Source of the DNA: Bacteroidales bacterium
GTDB taxonomy: Bacteria; Bacteroidota; Bacteroidia; Bacteroidales; Muribaculaceae
Direction of reading: 5' to 3'
NCBI GenBank assembly: GCA_015061055.1
Contig: SUXH01000005.1
Span: 62,001-126,000, forward strand
Length of the DNA: 64,000 nt
Positions 1 to 9,294 of this stretch are shown piece after piece. The translations under genes and the position numbers were made by a program. Numbering within the stretch: position 1 is the stretch's first letter; the number at the start of each line of letters is the position of its first letter. The notes beneath the pieces are model-generated. The model was not told the origin of the DNA, did not search any database, and worked only from the letters and a program-made list of their open reading frames with translations.

Positions 1-1
1 G

Positions 2-1168
2 AATAATCCTAATCGTAAGGTGGGTGTAGGCGACCGATTCGGATATGACTATAATGTGAATTCAGTGAGAGCTAATGCGTGGATTCAAAACGTGATAAAT
101 CTTCCTAAGTGGGATATCAATTATGGTCTGAACATAAGTTATACCCAATTCCAACGTGTGGGTAATATGAGGAATGGTCGCGCTCCTGAAAATTCATACG
201 GAAAGGGCGAACTTCATCAGTTTGATAATGCAGCTTTAAAATTAGGTTTGGGCTATAAACTTGATGGTCGCAATCGCTTTGTATTCCATGGTTACTATGG
301 AACAAAAGCACCATTGAGCGATCGTGCTTACGTTTCTCCGCGTATTCGCGACGGAGTGGTTGCAGGGTTGAGCAGTGAACGTTTGCTATCGGGCGATATT
401 AGCTATGTGTTCAATTATCGTGCTATCAAGGGTAGTATCACCGGATTCTGGACCGAACAATACAATTCTACCGAGCGCTTGTCGTTCTATGATGATGAAT
501 TCCAGACATTTATGAACTATGCGCTAACAAATGTGCGCAAGTCTTATCGAGGAGTGGAAGTGGGAATGCAAGCAGCACTTACTCCTTCTTTGACTGTTTC
601 GCTTGCAGGAACATTCTCGAAGTATAAATACAAGAATCGTCCAATGGGAACTCGCAGCTATGAAAATGGTATGGCTCCCGACACGACTCAAGTGGTTTAC
701 TTGAAGAACTATTATGTGGCAGGAACTCCTCAAACTTGCTTGAGCTTGAGTTTCAACTATCGTGCTCCGGGAATGTGGTTCTTTGAATTGAACGGTACAT
801 ATATGGGCGACAGCTACATCTCGCTTGCGCCTAATCGTCATGAAGAACGTTCTGACATTCTTTCTAACTTCAATTCGCTTGAAGAATATGAAGCATGGGT
901 GACTGATTTTACAAAACAGGACAAATTGAAAAATGCATTTGTGGTTAATGCAAGCATTGGTAAAGTGATATATTTGAGCCGTTCATCTTCGTTGAACATA
1001 AACTTGAATGTTACCAATCTGCTTAACAATAAAGATATTCAAACTTCGGGCTATCAACAATGTCGTATTAATACAAGCGACTACTTGAATACCACAACCC
1101 GTTATCCAAATAAATACTACTACGCTCAAGGATTGAAAGTTTTCTTAAATATGGGCGTTAAATTCTAA
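2..1168 (+). CDS. TonB-dependent receptor, C-terminal part (5' end outside window)
   Basis: The frame is open from the first bases of the window, so this is the 3' part of a longer gene (388 codons visible). The sequence alternates aromatic, polar and glycine residues in the manner of outer-membrane beta strands. It carries a TonB-dependent-receptor-like late segment (LNINLNVTNLLNNKDIQTSG) and ends with an aromatic residue (GVKF), as outer-membrane barrels do. The plug domain, signal peptide and TonB box are not visible, so the substrate cannot be read. A lipoprotein gene follows after 37 bp on the same strand and is probably co-transcribed. That arrangement resembles receptor plus surface lipoprotein pairs of Bacteroidales. 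Confidence 0.85.
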   Translation, partial: NNPNRKVGVGDRFGYDYNVNSVRANAWIQNVINLPKWDINYGLNISYTQFQRVGNMRNGRAPENSYGKGELHQFDNAALKLGLGYKLDGRNRFVFHGYYGTKAPLSDRAYVSPRIRDGVVAGLSSERLLSGDISYVFNYRAIKGSITGFWTEQYNSTERLSFYDDEFQTFMNYALTNVRKSYRGVEVGMQAALTPSLTVSLAGTFSKYKYKNRPMGTRSYENGMAPDTTQVVYLKNYYVAGTPQTCLSLSFNYRAPGMWFFELNGTYMGDSYISLAPNRHEERSDILSNFNSLEEYEAWVTDFTKQDKLKNAFVVNASIGKVIYLSRSSSLNINLNVTNLLNNKDIQTSGYQQCRINTSDYLNTTTRYPNKYYYAQGLKVFLNMGVKF

Positions 1169-1205
1169 ATCAATCAGATAATAAAAACTATAAAATATAA
1201 AGACA

Positions 1206-4200
1206 ATGAGACAAATAAAATCATATCTTTTAATGCTGGTTGCAGCATTTGTGATGGTGGGTTGTGCCGACGATTTTGACCGTCCGCCTATTAAAGAACC
1301 TGTTGCAGCTAATGCCGACAAGGTTAATACTACAATATATGACTTGAAGTATAACTATTGGGATGATGCACGCAACTATATTGACACTATCGGTCAAACA
1401 GCCGATGGAGAAGACATTATTATCAAGGGTCGTGTGATTAGTAGCGACGAAACAGGTAATATCTACAAGAGCCTTGTTATCCAAGATGAAACAGCAGCTT
1501 TGGCTCTTTCAATTAATCAGAACAGCCTTTATACAACCTATCGTGTGGGTCAAGAAATCGTGATTAATGCAACAGGAATGTATATAGGTAAATACAATGG
1601 TTTACAACAACTTGGTTATCCTGAATGGTATGCTCAAGGAAATGCTTGGGAAGCTACATTTATGGCACTTGAATTATTCCAGGAACATGCCGAACTTAAT
1701 GGTTTCCCTCGTGTTGCCGAAATTGATACAATGGTGGTTTCGCTTGGTTCACTTCCATCTGACCCTTCAGGCCTTTGTTCTTGGCAAAGCCAATTGGTAC
1801 GTCTTGACGACGTAACATTTACCGAAGCTGATGGCAAAACAACATTTGCTAACGATGATGCTTCAACCAACCGTACTTTGCAAGACTTAAATGGTAATAC
1901 AATTATTGTGCGCAACAGTAACTATGCTGATTTCCGTAGCGAAATTCTTCCAGTGGGAACAGGTACTGTAGTGGGTATCCTAAGCTATTATGGTACTGCA
2001 TGGCAGTTGCTTCTTCGCAGTGCTGAGGATTGCATCGGTTTCAGTAAAGATGCTAAGGGCTTGAAGGATAATCCATACACAATGGAAGACATTGCTTCTC
2101 TACAAGGAACAGGCAAAACCGGTTGGTTTAGCGGTTATATCGTTGGTGCAGTGAAACCGGGTAAGACAGCTGTGGAAAGTAATGATGATGTGCAATGGGA
2201 AGCTCCAACAGCAATGGCTAACACTATTGTATTGGGAGCAACAGCCGATACTAAGGATATAGCAAACTGCGTAGTAATTGAACTTGCTGACGGAACCGAC
2301 CTTCGTCGTGTGGCAAACTTGAAAGATAATGATGTACTTGGTAAGAATCTTCTTGTAAAGGCTTCGGCTTTCAAGGCTGTACTTGGACACCAAGGTTTGG
2401 CAACATCGGGAGCGCAAGCTGACTTTGTGCTTGAAGGTGCAATTGTAGGCGATGTATATACTTCTTTGAATGAAGGATTCGACTCATCTCTACCTTCTAA
2501 TTGGACTAATGTAAAAGTGTCGGGCGATAAGGCTTGGTATCAAACTACATTCAGTAATAATGGTTATGCTGCAATGACAGGTTATAAGGGTACTCAACCT
2601 CCATTTGACAGTTGGTTGATTACTCCGGCTCTAAATGTAAAAGATGCAGAGAATAAAAACTTCTCGTTTAAGACTCAGGTTAATGGTTATGGTAGTACAA
2701 CAACTAATTTTGAAGTGTATGTATTATCGGGTAATGATCCTAAGACTGCAACTCAAACCAAACTCAACCCGACTATTGCAACAGCTCCTGCAAGTGGTTA
2801 TTCAAGTTGGGCTAATTCGGGTGATATTGATTTAAGTTCATACGGTGATGTGGTGTATGTGGGTTTCCGTTTCTATGCTACTCAAGATGCAAATTATGCT
2901 ACTTGGTGTGTTGATGATGTGAAATTTGGTGCCGGAACTTCAGGCGGAGGTGAAAATCCTGGAATCCAAACAGGAGCAGGTTCGAAAGATGAACCTTATT
3001 CAGTGGCATCGGCTAAAGCTGTGTTTGTAGATGGTTCGGCTAAGGCTGCTTGGGTTACAGGTTATATCGTTGGTGGTGTTGATGGTAAATCAATTACTGA
3101 TAATGCTGTGTTCAGTGCTGCTACTGCTACTGCAAGTAATATCCTTATTTCGGATAATCCTGCTGCTACAAGCATAGACGAATGTATTCCGGTTCAATTG
3201 CCTGCAGGTGCAGTGCGTTCAGCTTTGAATCTTGTGGATAATCCTACAAATCTTGGAAAGCAAGTTAAGTTGAATGGTAGTATCGAAAAATACTTCGGTG
3301 TAGCCGGATTTAAGTCTGTAACTGAATATGAAATCGAAGGTGGAGGATCTTCGGGAGATGATACCCCGGTTTCTTCTGATCCTGTGACTGCTGTAAATGA
3401 AGGATTCAATTCATCTCTACCTTCTAATTGGACTAATGTGAAAGTGTCGGGTGATAAGGCTTGGTATCAAACTACATACAATAATAATGGCTATGCAGCA
3501 ATGACAGGTTATAAGGGTACTCAACCTCCGTTTGATAGTTGGTTGATTACTCCTGCATTGAATGTAAAAGATGCAACCGCAAAGGCATTGTCGTTCCGTA
3601 CACAAGTAAATGGTTATGGCAACACAACTTCAGTGTTTGAAGTGTATGTGATGAGTACTAACGATCCTGCAACAGCAACTAAGACAAAACTTAACCCTGC
3701 TATAGCAACAGCTCCTGCAAGTGGTTACTCTGATTGGGTAAACTCTGGCGACTTGGATTTGAGTTCTTATGGTGATGTAGTGTATGTAGGTTTCCGTTTC
3801 TATGCTACTGCTGATGCTAACTATGCTACTTGGTGTGTTGATGATGTTAAGTTTGGTGATGTGTCGGACAATACTGGTGGAGAAGAACCAGGTACAAACG
3901 ACCAACCAACTACCGGCGCAGGTTCTCAGTCAGAGCCATACTCAGTAGCAACAGCAAAGGCGAACTTTGTTGATGGTTCAAAAAAATCGGCTTGGGTTGT
4001 AGGTTATATTGTGGGTAGTGTTGATGGTATGACATTGAGCACAAATGCTGTGTTCAGTGCTGCTACTGCTACTGCAAGTAATATCCTTATTTCGGATAAT
4101 CCGAATGCAACGTCAGTTGCAGAATGTATTCCGGTTCAGTTGCCTTCGGGATCTGTTAGAACAGCTCTTAATCTTGTGGATAATCCTACAAATCTTGGAA

Positions 4201-4286
4201 AGAAAGTTAAACTTAATGGTAGCATTGAGAAATACTTTGGCGCAGCTGGATTTAAGTCTGTAACTGAATATGAATTTGTGCAATAA
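1206..4286 (+). CDS. Large surface lipoprotein with DUF5689, DUF6359-like and choice-of-anchor J repeats
   Basis: The 1026-residue protein starts with a lipoprotein signal (lipobox MVGC, Cys20), so it is probably anchored to the outer membrane. Residues about 40-275 look like DUF5689. Residues about 285-410, 595-710 and 910-1026 are three copies of a DUF6359-like domain (GYIVG core). Residues about 420-577 and 728-885 are two nearly identical choice-of-anchor J (cleaved-adhesin type) domains containing the segment YVGFRFYATADANYATWCVD or a close variant. The last anchor-J/DUF6359 pair is a recent tandem copy of the previous one, offset by about 930 bp at DNA level. It lies directly behind a TonB-dependent receptor and probably works with it at the cell surface. 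No catalytic motif was recognised. Confidence 0.8.
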   Translation: MRQIKSYLLMLVAAFVMVGCADDFDRPPIKEPVAANADKVNTTIYDLKYNYWDDARNYIDTIGQTADGEDIIIKGRVISSDETGNIYKSLVIQDETAALALSINQNSLYTTYRVGQEIVINATGMYIGKYNGLQQLGYPEWYAQGNAWEATFMALELFQEHAELNGFPRVAEIDTMVVSLGSLPSDPSGLCSWQSQLVRLDDVTFTEADGKTTFANDDASTNRTLQDLNGNTIIVRNSNYADFRSEILPVGTGTVVGILSYYGTAWQLLLRSAEDCIGFSKDAKGLKDNPYTMEDIASLQGTGKTGWFSGYIVGAVKPGKTAVESNDDVQWEAPTAMANTIVLGATADTKDIANCVVIELADGTDLRRVANLKDNDVLGKNLLVKASAFKAVLGHQGLATSGAQADFVLEGAIVGDVYTSLNEGFDSSLPSNWTNVKVSGDKAWYQTTFSNNGYAAMTGYKGTQPPFDSWLITPALNVKDAENKNFSFKTQVNGYGSTTTNFEVYVLSGNDPKTATQTKLNPTIATAPASGYSSWANSGDIDLSSYGDVVYVGFRFYATQDANYATWCVDDVKFGAGTSGGGENPGIQTGAGSKDEPYSVASAKAVFVDGSAKAAWVTGYIVGGVDGKSITDNAVFSAATATASNILISDNPAATSIDECIPVQLPAGAVRSALNLVDNPTNLGKQVKLNGSIEKYFGVAGFKSVTEYEIEGGGSSGDDTPVSSDPVTAVNEGFNSSLPSNWTNVKVSGDKAWYQTTYNNNGYAAMTGYKGTQPPFDSWLITPALNVKDATAKALSFRTQVNGYGNTTSVFEVYVMSTNDPATATKTKLNPAIATAPASGYSDWVNSGDLDLSSYGDVVYVGFRFYATADANYATWCVDDVKFGDVSDNTGGEEPGTNDQPTTGAGSQSEPYSVATAKANFVDGSKKSAWVVGYIVGSVDGMTLSTNAVFSAATATASNILISDNPNATSVAECIPVQLPSGSVRTALNLVDNPTNLGKKVKLNGSIEKYFGAAGFKSVTEYEFVQ

Positions 4287-4310
4287 TAGGTGTTGAAAAT
4301 AAAATTACGA

Positions 4311-4346
4311 GGAAAAGGCGTGTCGTTAAGATGCGTCTTTTCTTTG
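4311..4346 (+). terminator. Probable intrinsic terminator after the lipoprotein gene
   Basis: A 9-bp stem (4312-4320 with 4334-4342, one G-U pair) is followed by a short T-rich run. It lies 25 bp after the lipoprotein stop codon and before the flippase promoter. Confidence 0.5.
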
Positions 4347-4374
4347 TAATGTACCTAATAAATTTTTTTTTTGT

Positions 4375-4382
4375 TATTTTTG
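4375..4382 (+). promoter_or_regulatory. Bacteroidetes -7 promoter element for the flippase gene
   Basis: TATTTTTG matches the consensus TAnnTTTG. It sits only 9 bp before the ATG at 4392, so the predicted transcript would be almost leaderless. No clear -33 TTG was found at the usual spacing. Confidence 0.4.
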
Positions 4383-4391
4383 CAAGTGAAT

Positions 4392-5855
4392 ATGAAAAAT
4401 CGAGAAGAAGAAACCGGATTGAAGTTGAAAACGGCGAGGACGTTGAAGTGGAACACAATCGATAAGTTTTCATCGCAGGTACTATATGCAGTTACGGGTA
4501 TAGTTCTTGCTAATGTGGTGTCGAAAGAGGAGTTTGGTCTTGTAGGGGCTATCCTTGTGTTTCAGGCATTTGCTTCGTTGTTTGTGGATAGCGGATTTTC
4601 TACAGCTTTGATTCAACGTAAGAATCCTTCGGAAACAGATTACAGTACTGTGTTCTGGTTTAATCTCGGAATGAGTGTGATGCTTTATGTAGTGCTGTGG
4701 TTATGTGCTCCTTGGATTGATTCGATTTTTCATGCAGAAGGGCAACTTATTCCATTGTCGCGCGTGATGTTTGTAACATTTATATTGAATGCTACGGCTA
4801 TAGTACAAACGAATCGTTTGATGAAACAGATGACCGTAAAAATGATTGCAGTGAGCAATGTGATAGGTCTTGTGGTGAGCGGTGTTGTGGGTATATGGCT
4901 TGCGTTGTCGGGTTGGGGTGCTTGGGCTATAGTGTGGCAATCGATAACACTTGCTATGGTGAAATCGGGTATTTTATGGATTACGTCGGCGTGGTCTCCA
5001 CGAATGGAATTTAGTGTTGCTTCGTTGCGTTCTATTTTTAGTGTCGGAGCCGGTGTGATGGCAAGCTCGTTCTTGAATACAATCTTTATGAACATATATT
5101 CATTCATCATAGGTGCACACTACAATCTTGTTCAGCTTGGTAATTACAGCCAGGCAGATAAGTGGAGCAAAATGGGGGTGATGTCGCTCTCGCAAGTGTT
5201 TACTGCGTCGTTTCTGCCATTGTTGAGCGCAAAGCAAGACGATAAACAAGAATATGCCCGAATGATAGCAAAAACCAATCGTTTTACGGGATATGTTACA
5301 TTCTTTTCAATGGGGTTGTTGTTGGTGTGCAGTACGCAGATATTTCACGTGTTTTTCGGTACGAAATGGGATTCGGCGATACTGATGTTCCAACTTCTTG
5401 TTGTGCGTGGCATCTTTACTGTGATAACGTCGTTGTATAACAATTATATAATTTCGTGTGGCGCATCGCGCAAGTATGTGTATTCGGAAGTTGTGAAAGA
5501 TGTGTCGACAGTGATTGCTATAGTGGTAACGATTCCGTTTGGGGTTACTTGGCTTGTAGCCGGACAAGTGTTTGCGGGTGTGGTGTATTATTTTTATGCT
5601 CTATATCTTGTGGGAAAGGTTACCGGGTATAGTAGATGGTCGTTGGTGAAAGATGCATTGCCTTATGTGGCTCTTACTATAGTGGCTCTTGCTCCAAGTG
5701 TGGCATTATCGTATTTCATATCGAATGCATGGATATTATTAGCCACCCAACTTGTGGTGTCGGGTGGCGTGTACGTATTGCTTAATTGGCTTATGAAATC
5801 TAAGATTCAAGCCGATGCTTTTGAATATGTGTTTGGACGTTTTCGCCGCAAATGA
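4392..5855 (+). CDS. Polysaccharide/LPS O-unit flippase (Wzx/MATE-like family)
   Basis: The protein has about 487 residues and 12-14 hydrophobic segments. The N-terminal pattern (LKTARTLKWNTIDKFSSQVL, then a first helix with ANVVSKEEFGLVG) is typical of lipopolysaccharide or capsule biosynthesis flippases of the MVF/MATE superfamily. Such proteins move lipid-linked oligosaccharides across the inner membrane. The ATG at 4392 is preferred over an in-frame TTG at 4371 because the upstream codons are AT-rich promoter sequence and the family begins near MKNREE. No other polysaccharide genes are adjacent, so its glycan is unknown. The gene is convergent with the next one, and only 4 bp separate the two stop codons. 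Confidence 0.85.
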   Translation: MKNREEETGLKLKTARTLKWNTIDKFSSQVLYAVTGIVLANVVSKEEFGLVGAILVFQAFASLFVDSGFSTALIQRKNPSETDYSTVFWFNLGMSVMLYVVLWLCAPWIDSIFHAEGQLIPLSRVMFVTFILNATAIVQTNRLMKQMTVKMIAVSNVIGLVVSGVVGIWLALSGWGAWAIVWQSITLAMVKSGILWITSAWSPRMEFSVASLRSIFSVGAGVMASSFLNTIFMNIYSFIIGAHYNLVQLGNYSQADKWSKMGVMSLSQVFTASFLPLLSAKQDDKQEYARMIAKTNRFTGYVTFFSMGLLLVCSTQIFHVFFGTKWDSAILMFQLLVVRGIFTVITSLYNNYIISCGASRKYVYSEVVKDVSTVIAIVVTIPFGVTWLVAGQVFAGVVYYFYALYLVGKVTGYSRWSLVKDALPYVALTIVALAPSVALSYFISNAWILLATQLVVSGGVYVLLNWLMKSKIQADAFEYVFGRFRRK

Positions 5856-5859
5856 ATGA

Positions 5860-6501
5860 TTACATCATTTCGGCTATTATCATAAACGGAAGTGCAAACG
5901 AACTCCAAAGAATAGACAACACGATACTTGCTATAACTAACCATGCCGACCATTCGCTGTATTTCTTTGCGGTGGTATAATCACCTGTATTGTATTTGCT
6001 TGTAACTTGTGCTGAGAACACAATGGCAATGATGCCTAAAACTTGGCAACATAATACTGTAGCAAGAATTGACCACACAAGATTGGTAGGAGGACAAGGT
6101 GGTACATCTTTGCTCTTTACGTCGGTTTCGGGTTGTGTGGGAGCTGATTGCTGAGGTTCGTCAACAATGGGAGCTGTATGAACAATAGGCTCATTGGCTA
6201 TGTCTTCTTCTTCAGCTGGTTTATCGTCGATTTGAGGTTCGAATTCTTCCACTTCGTTGGTTTCTACAACGTCATTTGCTGTATCAATGTCGAGGGTTTC
6301 CGGATTGGTAGGTGGTGTTGGAACGTTCTCATTAGTGCATTGCTGAAGAACTTCTTTGAGGTCATCGACATCTCTCGCATAGGCCCAGTCTTTCATTCCT
6401 GCACACCAAACATAGGTGGTAGGAGTGATGTTGTACTGCTTCATTTGGTCTATTTCCATCGGACCTTCTTGCAAACCGTTTATTCTAATCCAGAATTTCA
6501 T
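5860..6501 (-). CDS. GYF_2 (DUF4339) - CD225/dispanin-type membrane protein
   Basis: The 213-residue protein has an N-terminal GYF_2/DUF4339 domain (residues 1-55, WIRINGLQEGPMEIDQM, with the family's conserved W and GP). A low-complexity acidic and proline-rich linker follows (about 56-135). The C-terminal CD225-like unit has two membrane helices; the segment PPTNLVWSILATVLCCQVLG, the short Gly-Asp-Tyr turn and the Ala-Lys-Lys segment match the dispanin pattern. These proteins are membrane-anchored, with the GYF-like domain facing the cytosol and probably binding a peptide or protein partner. No function is established for bacterial members. It is a single gene, divergent from obgE. Confidence 0.8.
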   Translation of the reverse strand: MKFWIRINGLQEGPMEIDQMKQYNITPTTYVWCAGMKDWAYARDVDDLKEVLQQCTNENVPTPPTNPETLDIDTANDVVETNEVEEFEPQIDDKPAEEEDIANEPIVHTAPIVDEPQQSAPTQPETDVKSKDVPPCPPTNLVWSILATVLCCQVLGIIAIVFSAQVTSKYNTGDYTTAKKYSEWSAWLVIASIVLSILWSSFALPFMIIAEMM

Positions 6502-6644
6502 AATCGTAAAACTTTAGTTAAGAATTATGTGCATATTACTGCATATAAAACAAATATTATCGCAAATATACAAAATTAACGTTAGAATTTATGTAAAGAT
6601 GCACAAAAAATAGTTGATGTTGGGGCAATTTGGCAATTTATAGC

Positions 6645-6652
6645 TAACTTTG
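6645..6652 (+). promoter_or_regulatory. Promoter for obgE (-33/-7 pair)
   Basis: TAACTTTG fits the Bacteroidetes -7 element and a TTG at 6620-6622 lies 22 bp upstream. The obgE ATG is 24 bp downstream, giving a short leader. Confidence 0.5.
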
Positions 6653-6675
6653 TGGTTCTAAATGTATTTTTATTT

Positions 6676-7872
6676 ATGGCAGAATCAAACTTTATCGACT
6701 ATGTGAAGATTATGTGCCGCTCGGGAAAGGGCGGAGCAGGCTCAAAGCATTATCGCAGAGCTAAGTATGTCCCTAAGGGTGGACCGGACGGCGGAGATGG
6801 TGGTCGCGGAGGTCATATCTTCTTGAAGGCGAATCGAAATTTGTGGACATTGCTTCATTTGAAATTTCAGCGTCATGTATTTGCTACTAATGGCGAATCG
6901 GGTGGCAGAAACCGTAGCTTTGGGAAAGACGGAGAGGACCGTACGATTGAGGTGCCATGTGGAACAGCTGTATATGATGCCGAAACCGGTAAGTTCTTGT
7001 GTGATGTTACTGAGGACGGTGAAGTGATAAAGTTGTTGAAAGGTGGTAAGGGCGGACTTGGTAATTGCCATTTCGCTACTGCTACTAATCGCACACCCCG
7101 ATATGCTCAACCGGGAGAGCCTGCCATTGAAAAGACTATCATTCTTGAGTTGAAATTGCTTGCCGATGTGGGGCTTGTAGGGTTTCCTAATGCAGGTAAA
7201 TCGACTCTTTTGTCGTCGATTTCGGCGGCTAAACCTAAGATAGCAAATTATCCGTTTACAACACTTGAGCCTAATCTTGGTATTGTGAGTTATCGAAATA
7301 ACCAATCGTTTGTGATGGCAGATATCCCTGGTATCATTGAGGGTGCAAGTGAAGGACGTGGTCTTGGGTTGCGATTCTTGCGACATATTGAGCGTAATGC
7401 GGTGCTGTTGTTTATGGTGCCTGCCGATAGTGATGATATCAAGAAGGAATATGGAATATTGTGCAATGAATTGCAACAATTTAATCCCGATTTGGTAGAT
7501 AAACCTCGTGTACTTGCTGTAACGAAGTGTGATATGCTCGATGAAGAACTGATGGAGGAAATGCGTAGCGAAGTGCCCGAGGGTGTGGAGTGTGTGTTTA
7601 TTTCATCGGTGGCGAATATGGGGCTTGTGGAGTTGAAAGATGCTCTATGGCGTGCAATTAATGACGAAAATAATAGAATACCTACAAAAATAACTCATCG
7701 AGATCTGGATGCCAAACGTAGAGTGAAAGAAGAAGATGAGTTTATTTTCGATATAAGTGATATACCTGTAGAAGAAGAGGAGTTTGAAGAAGAATGGGAC
7801 GATGATGAAGAGTTCTATGATGATGACGACCAATTTATCTTTGAAGGTAATCTTGACGGAGATGAAAAGTGA
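6676..7872 (+). CDS. obgE: Obg family GTPase, ribosome assembly / stringent response
   Basis: The protein has 398 residues. It has an N-terminal glycine-rich Obg fold ([18 protein letters not shown] onward) and a G domain from about residue 160. G1 is GFPNAGKST near 168, followed by the TT switch I, G3 [17 protein letters not shown]4 TKCD and G5 SSVA. The C-terminal tail is strongly acidic. Obg proteins act in 50S subunit maturation and sense GTP/ppGpp. The ATG at 6676 (MAESNF) was chosen over a GTG at 6652, because the GTG lies inside the promoter. The stop codon overlaps the start of the next gene (TGATG), so the radical SAM gene is translationally coupled. Confidence 0.97.
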   Translation: MAESNFIDYVKIMCRSGKGGAGSKHYRRAKYVPKGGPDGGDGGRGGHIFLKANRNLWTLLHLKFQRHVFATNGESGGRNRSFGKDGEDRTIEVPCGTAVYDAETGKFLCDVTEDGEVIKLLKGGKGGLGNCHFATATNRTPRYAQPGEPAIEKTIILELKLLADVGLVGFPNAGKSTLLSSISAAKPKIANYPFTTLEPNLGIVSYRNNQSFVMADIPGIIEGASEGRGLGLRFLRHIERNAVLLFMVPADSDDIKKEYGILCNELQQFNPDLVDKPRVLAVTKCDMLDEELMEEMRSEVPEGVECVFISSVANMGLVELKDALWRAINDENNRIPTKITHRDLDAKRRVKEEDEFIFDISDIPVEEEEFEEEWDDDEEFYDDDDQFIFEGNLDGDEK

Positions 7873-8576
7873 TGCAACGTTATGCGGTCATAAAAGAGAA
7901 GAATCCTCGTGAGATTGTGCTTTTGCGCGGTCGGGGATGCCGATACAAACGTTGCGCTTTCTGTGACTATCACGATGATGCTTCGGTCGATGAACAGGAG
8001 AATTTGTTGATAAACAGAATGGCATTAAATTGTGTAACCGGAGAGTATGGAGTGCTTGAGGTTATCAACTCCGGCTCGTTTTGTGAACTTGATGAGAGTA
8101 CGATGCACCTTATTGAAGGTGTGTGTGCAGAAAAGGCTGTGAAAACGTTGCATTTTGAGTGTCATTGGCTTTATCGTAATAAGATTGCAGCATTAAGAGA
8201 ACGATTTGCCAAAATTGGTGTGGGACTCAGAATAAAGACCGGGATTGAGACTTTTGATGCCGATTATCGCGAACGGGTAATGCTTAAAGGTATAAGGGAA
8301 ACTGACCCGGAACGTTTAAACGAAGGTTTTGATGAATGTTGCTTGCTTTTCGGTCTGCCGGGGCAGACAGTGGAATCGATGATTTCGGATGTTGAGATAG
8401 GGTTGCGTTGGTTCGACCGGGTATGTGTGAATATTATGATAGAGAATAGTGCTGCACTGAAGCCCGATGATTCTGTACGTGAATTGTTTATGAATGAAGT
8501 GTATGCAAAATATAAAGATAATCCACGTGTAGATATATTGCTGCACAACACCGACTTTGGTGTGGGTGGGAAATAA
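7872..8576 (+). CDS. Radical SAM protein, probable queuosine lyase (QueL-like)
   Basis: The 234-residue protein has an N-terminal [4Fe-4S]/SAM cluster motif with spacing CX4CX2C (Cys23, Cys28, Cys31; GCRYKRCAFCDY). It begins [20 protein letters not shown], and a later segment reads LLFGLPGQTVESM, as in radical SAM barrels. No B12, SPASM or TRAM domain was seen. Translation is coupled to obgE through overlapping stop and start codons. The next gene encodes a YhhQ/VUT-type queuosine-precursor transporter, 13 bp away. That pairing suggests a role in releasing or salvaging queuine, like the QueL lyase described in clostridia. The radical SAM assignment is seen in the sequence. The QueL role is inferred from context and a remembered resemblance, with about even odds. 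Confidence 0.7.
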   Translation: MQRYAVIKEKNPREIVLLRGRGCRYKRCAFCDYHDDASVDEQENLLINRMALNCVTGEYGVLEVINSGSFCELDESTMHLIEGVCAEKAVKTLHFECHWLYRNKIAALRERFAKIGVGLRIKTGIETFDADYRERVMLKGIRETDPERLNEGFDECCLLFGLPGQTVESMISDVEIGLRWFDRVCVNIMIENSAALKPDDSVRELFMNEVYAKYKDNPRVDILLHNTDFGVGGK

Positions 8577-8589
8577 GAAACAGATAGAA

Positions 8590-9294
8590 ATGAATGAATT
8601 ATTGATTATAGTATCGTTTGTGCTTATTTATGGCAGTGTGATGCTGTTTTATCGTTTGTTTGGTAAAACGGGCATTATAGCTATGAATGTACTGGTTACG
8701 ATTCTTGCTAATATAGAAGTGTTGCTGCTTGTAGATGCTTTTGGTATAGAAATGACACTTGGAAATGTGTTGTTTGCAAGTACTTTCCTTATGACTGATA
8801 TTCTTAGTGAGAATCATAGTAAAAAGGAGGCGAATCGAGCTGTGATAATAAGTTCGTCGTGTTCGGTGCTGTTTGTGATAATTTCCCAAATGTGGCTTCT
8901 TTACACACCGAGTGCCAACGATTGGGCGCGTGGGGCATTTGATACTATATTTGCAGTAACTCCTAGAGTGGTGTGTGTGTCGCTGTTGGTGTATCTTGTA
9001 TCTCAGCTGACAGATGTGTGGTTGTACCATAAATGGTGGGATTGGTGTAAGAAACGCTTTGGAGATGCGCGCAGCGGATTGTGGATAAGAAATAATGGCT
9101 CAACGTTGATATCTCAGCTATTCAACACGTTCTTATATACGTTTCTCGCGTTTTATGGTATGTATCCAATAGAGGTGTTGTGGAGTATATTTGCAAGTAG
9201 CTATGCTATATATATAGTTACAAGTTTACTTGACACTCCTGTGGTGTATTGGTGCCGACAAATATATGATAAGTATCTTGTGAAGGATAATTGA
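8590..9294 (+). CDS. Queuosine precursor transporter (YhhQ/VUT family)
   Basis: This 234-residue integral membrane protein has about six helices. The segment LFASTFLMTDILSENHSKKE is the family's typical conserved loop, and the segment around IRNNGSTLISQLFNTFLY matches the second conserved block. E. coli YhhQ imports preQ0 and preQ1 for tRNA queuosine synthesis; homologues elsewhere take up queuine. The ATG at 8590 (MNELL) is preferred to an upstream GTG at 8557 that overlaps the radical SAM gene. It is co-transcribed with obgE and the radical SAM gene. The stop codon abuts the manA stop on the other strand, with no room for a separate terminator. Confidence 0.87.
   Translation: MNELLIIVSFVLIYGSVMLFYRLFGKTGIIAMNVLVTILANIEVLLLVDAFGIEMTLGNVLFASTFLMTDILSENHSKKEANRAVIISSSCSVLFVIISQMWLLYTPSANDWARGAFDTIFAVTPRVVCVSLLVYLVSQLTDVWLYHKWWDWCKKRFGDARSGLWIRNNGSTLISQLFNTFLYTFLAFYGMYPIEVLWSIFASSYAIYIVTSLLDTPVVYWCRQIYDKYLVKDN

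Noticed and set aside
5845..5874. Hairpin across the two convergent stop codons of the flippase and GYF_2/CD225 genes
   Set aside because: The stem is short, has a bulge and has no T run, so it was not called as a terminator.
6742..7479. 245-codon open frame antisense to obgE
   Set aside because: It overlaps the conserved Obg and G domains completely and has no sensible protein features.
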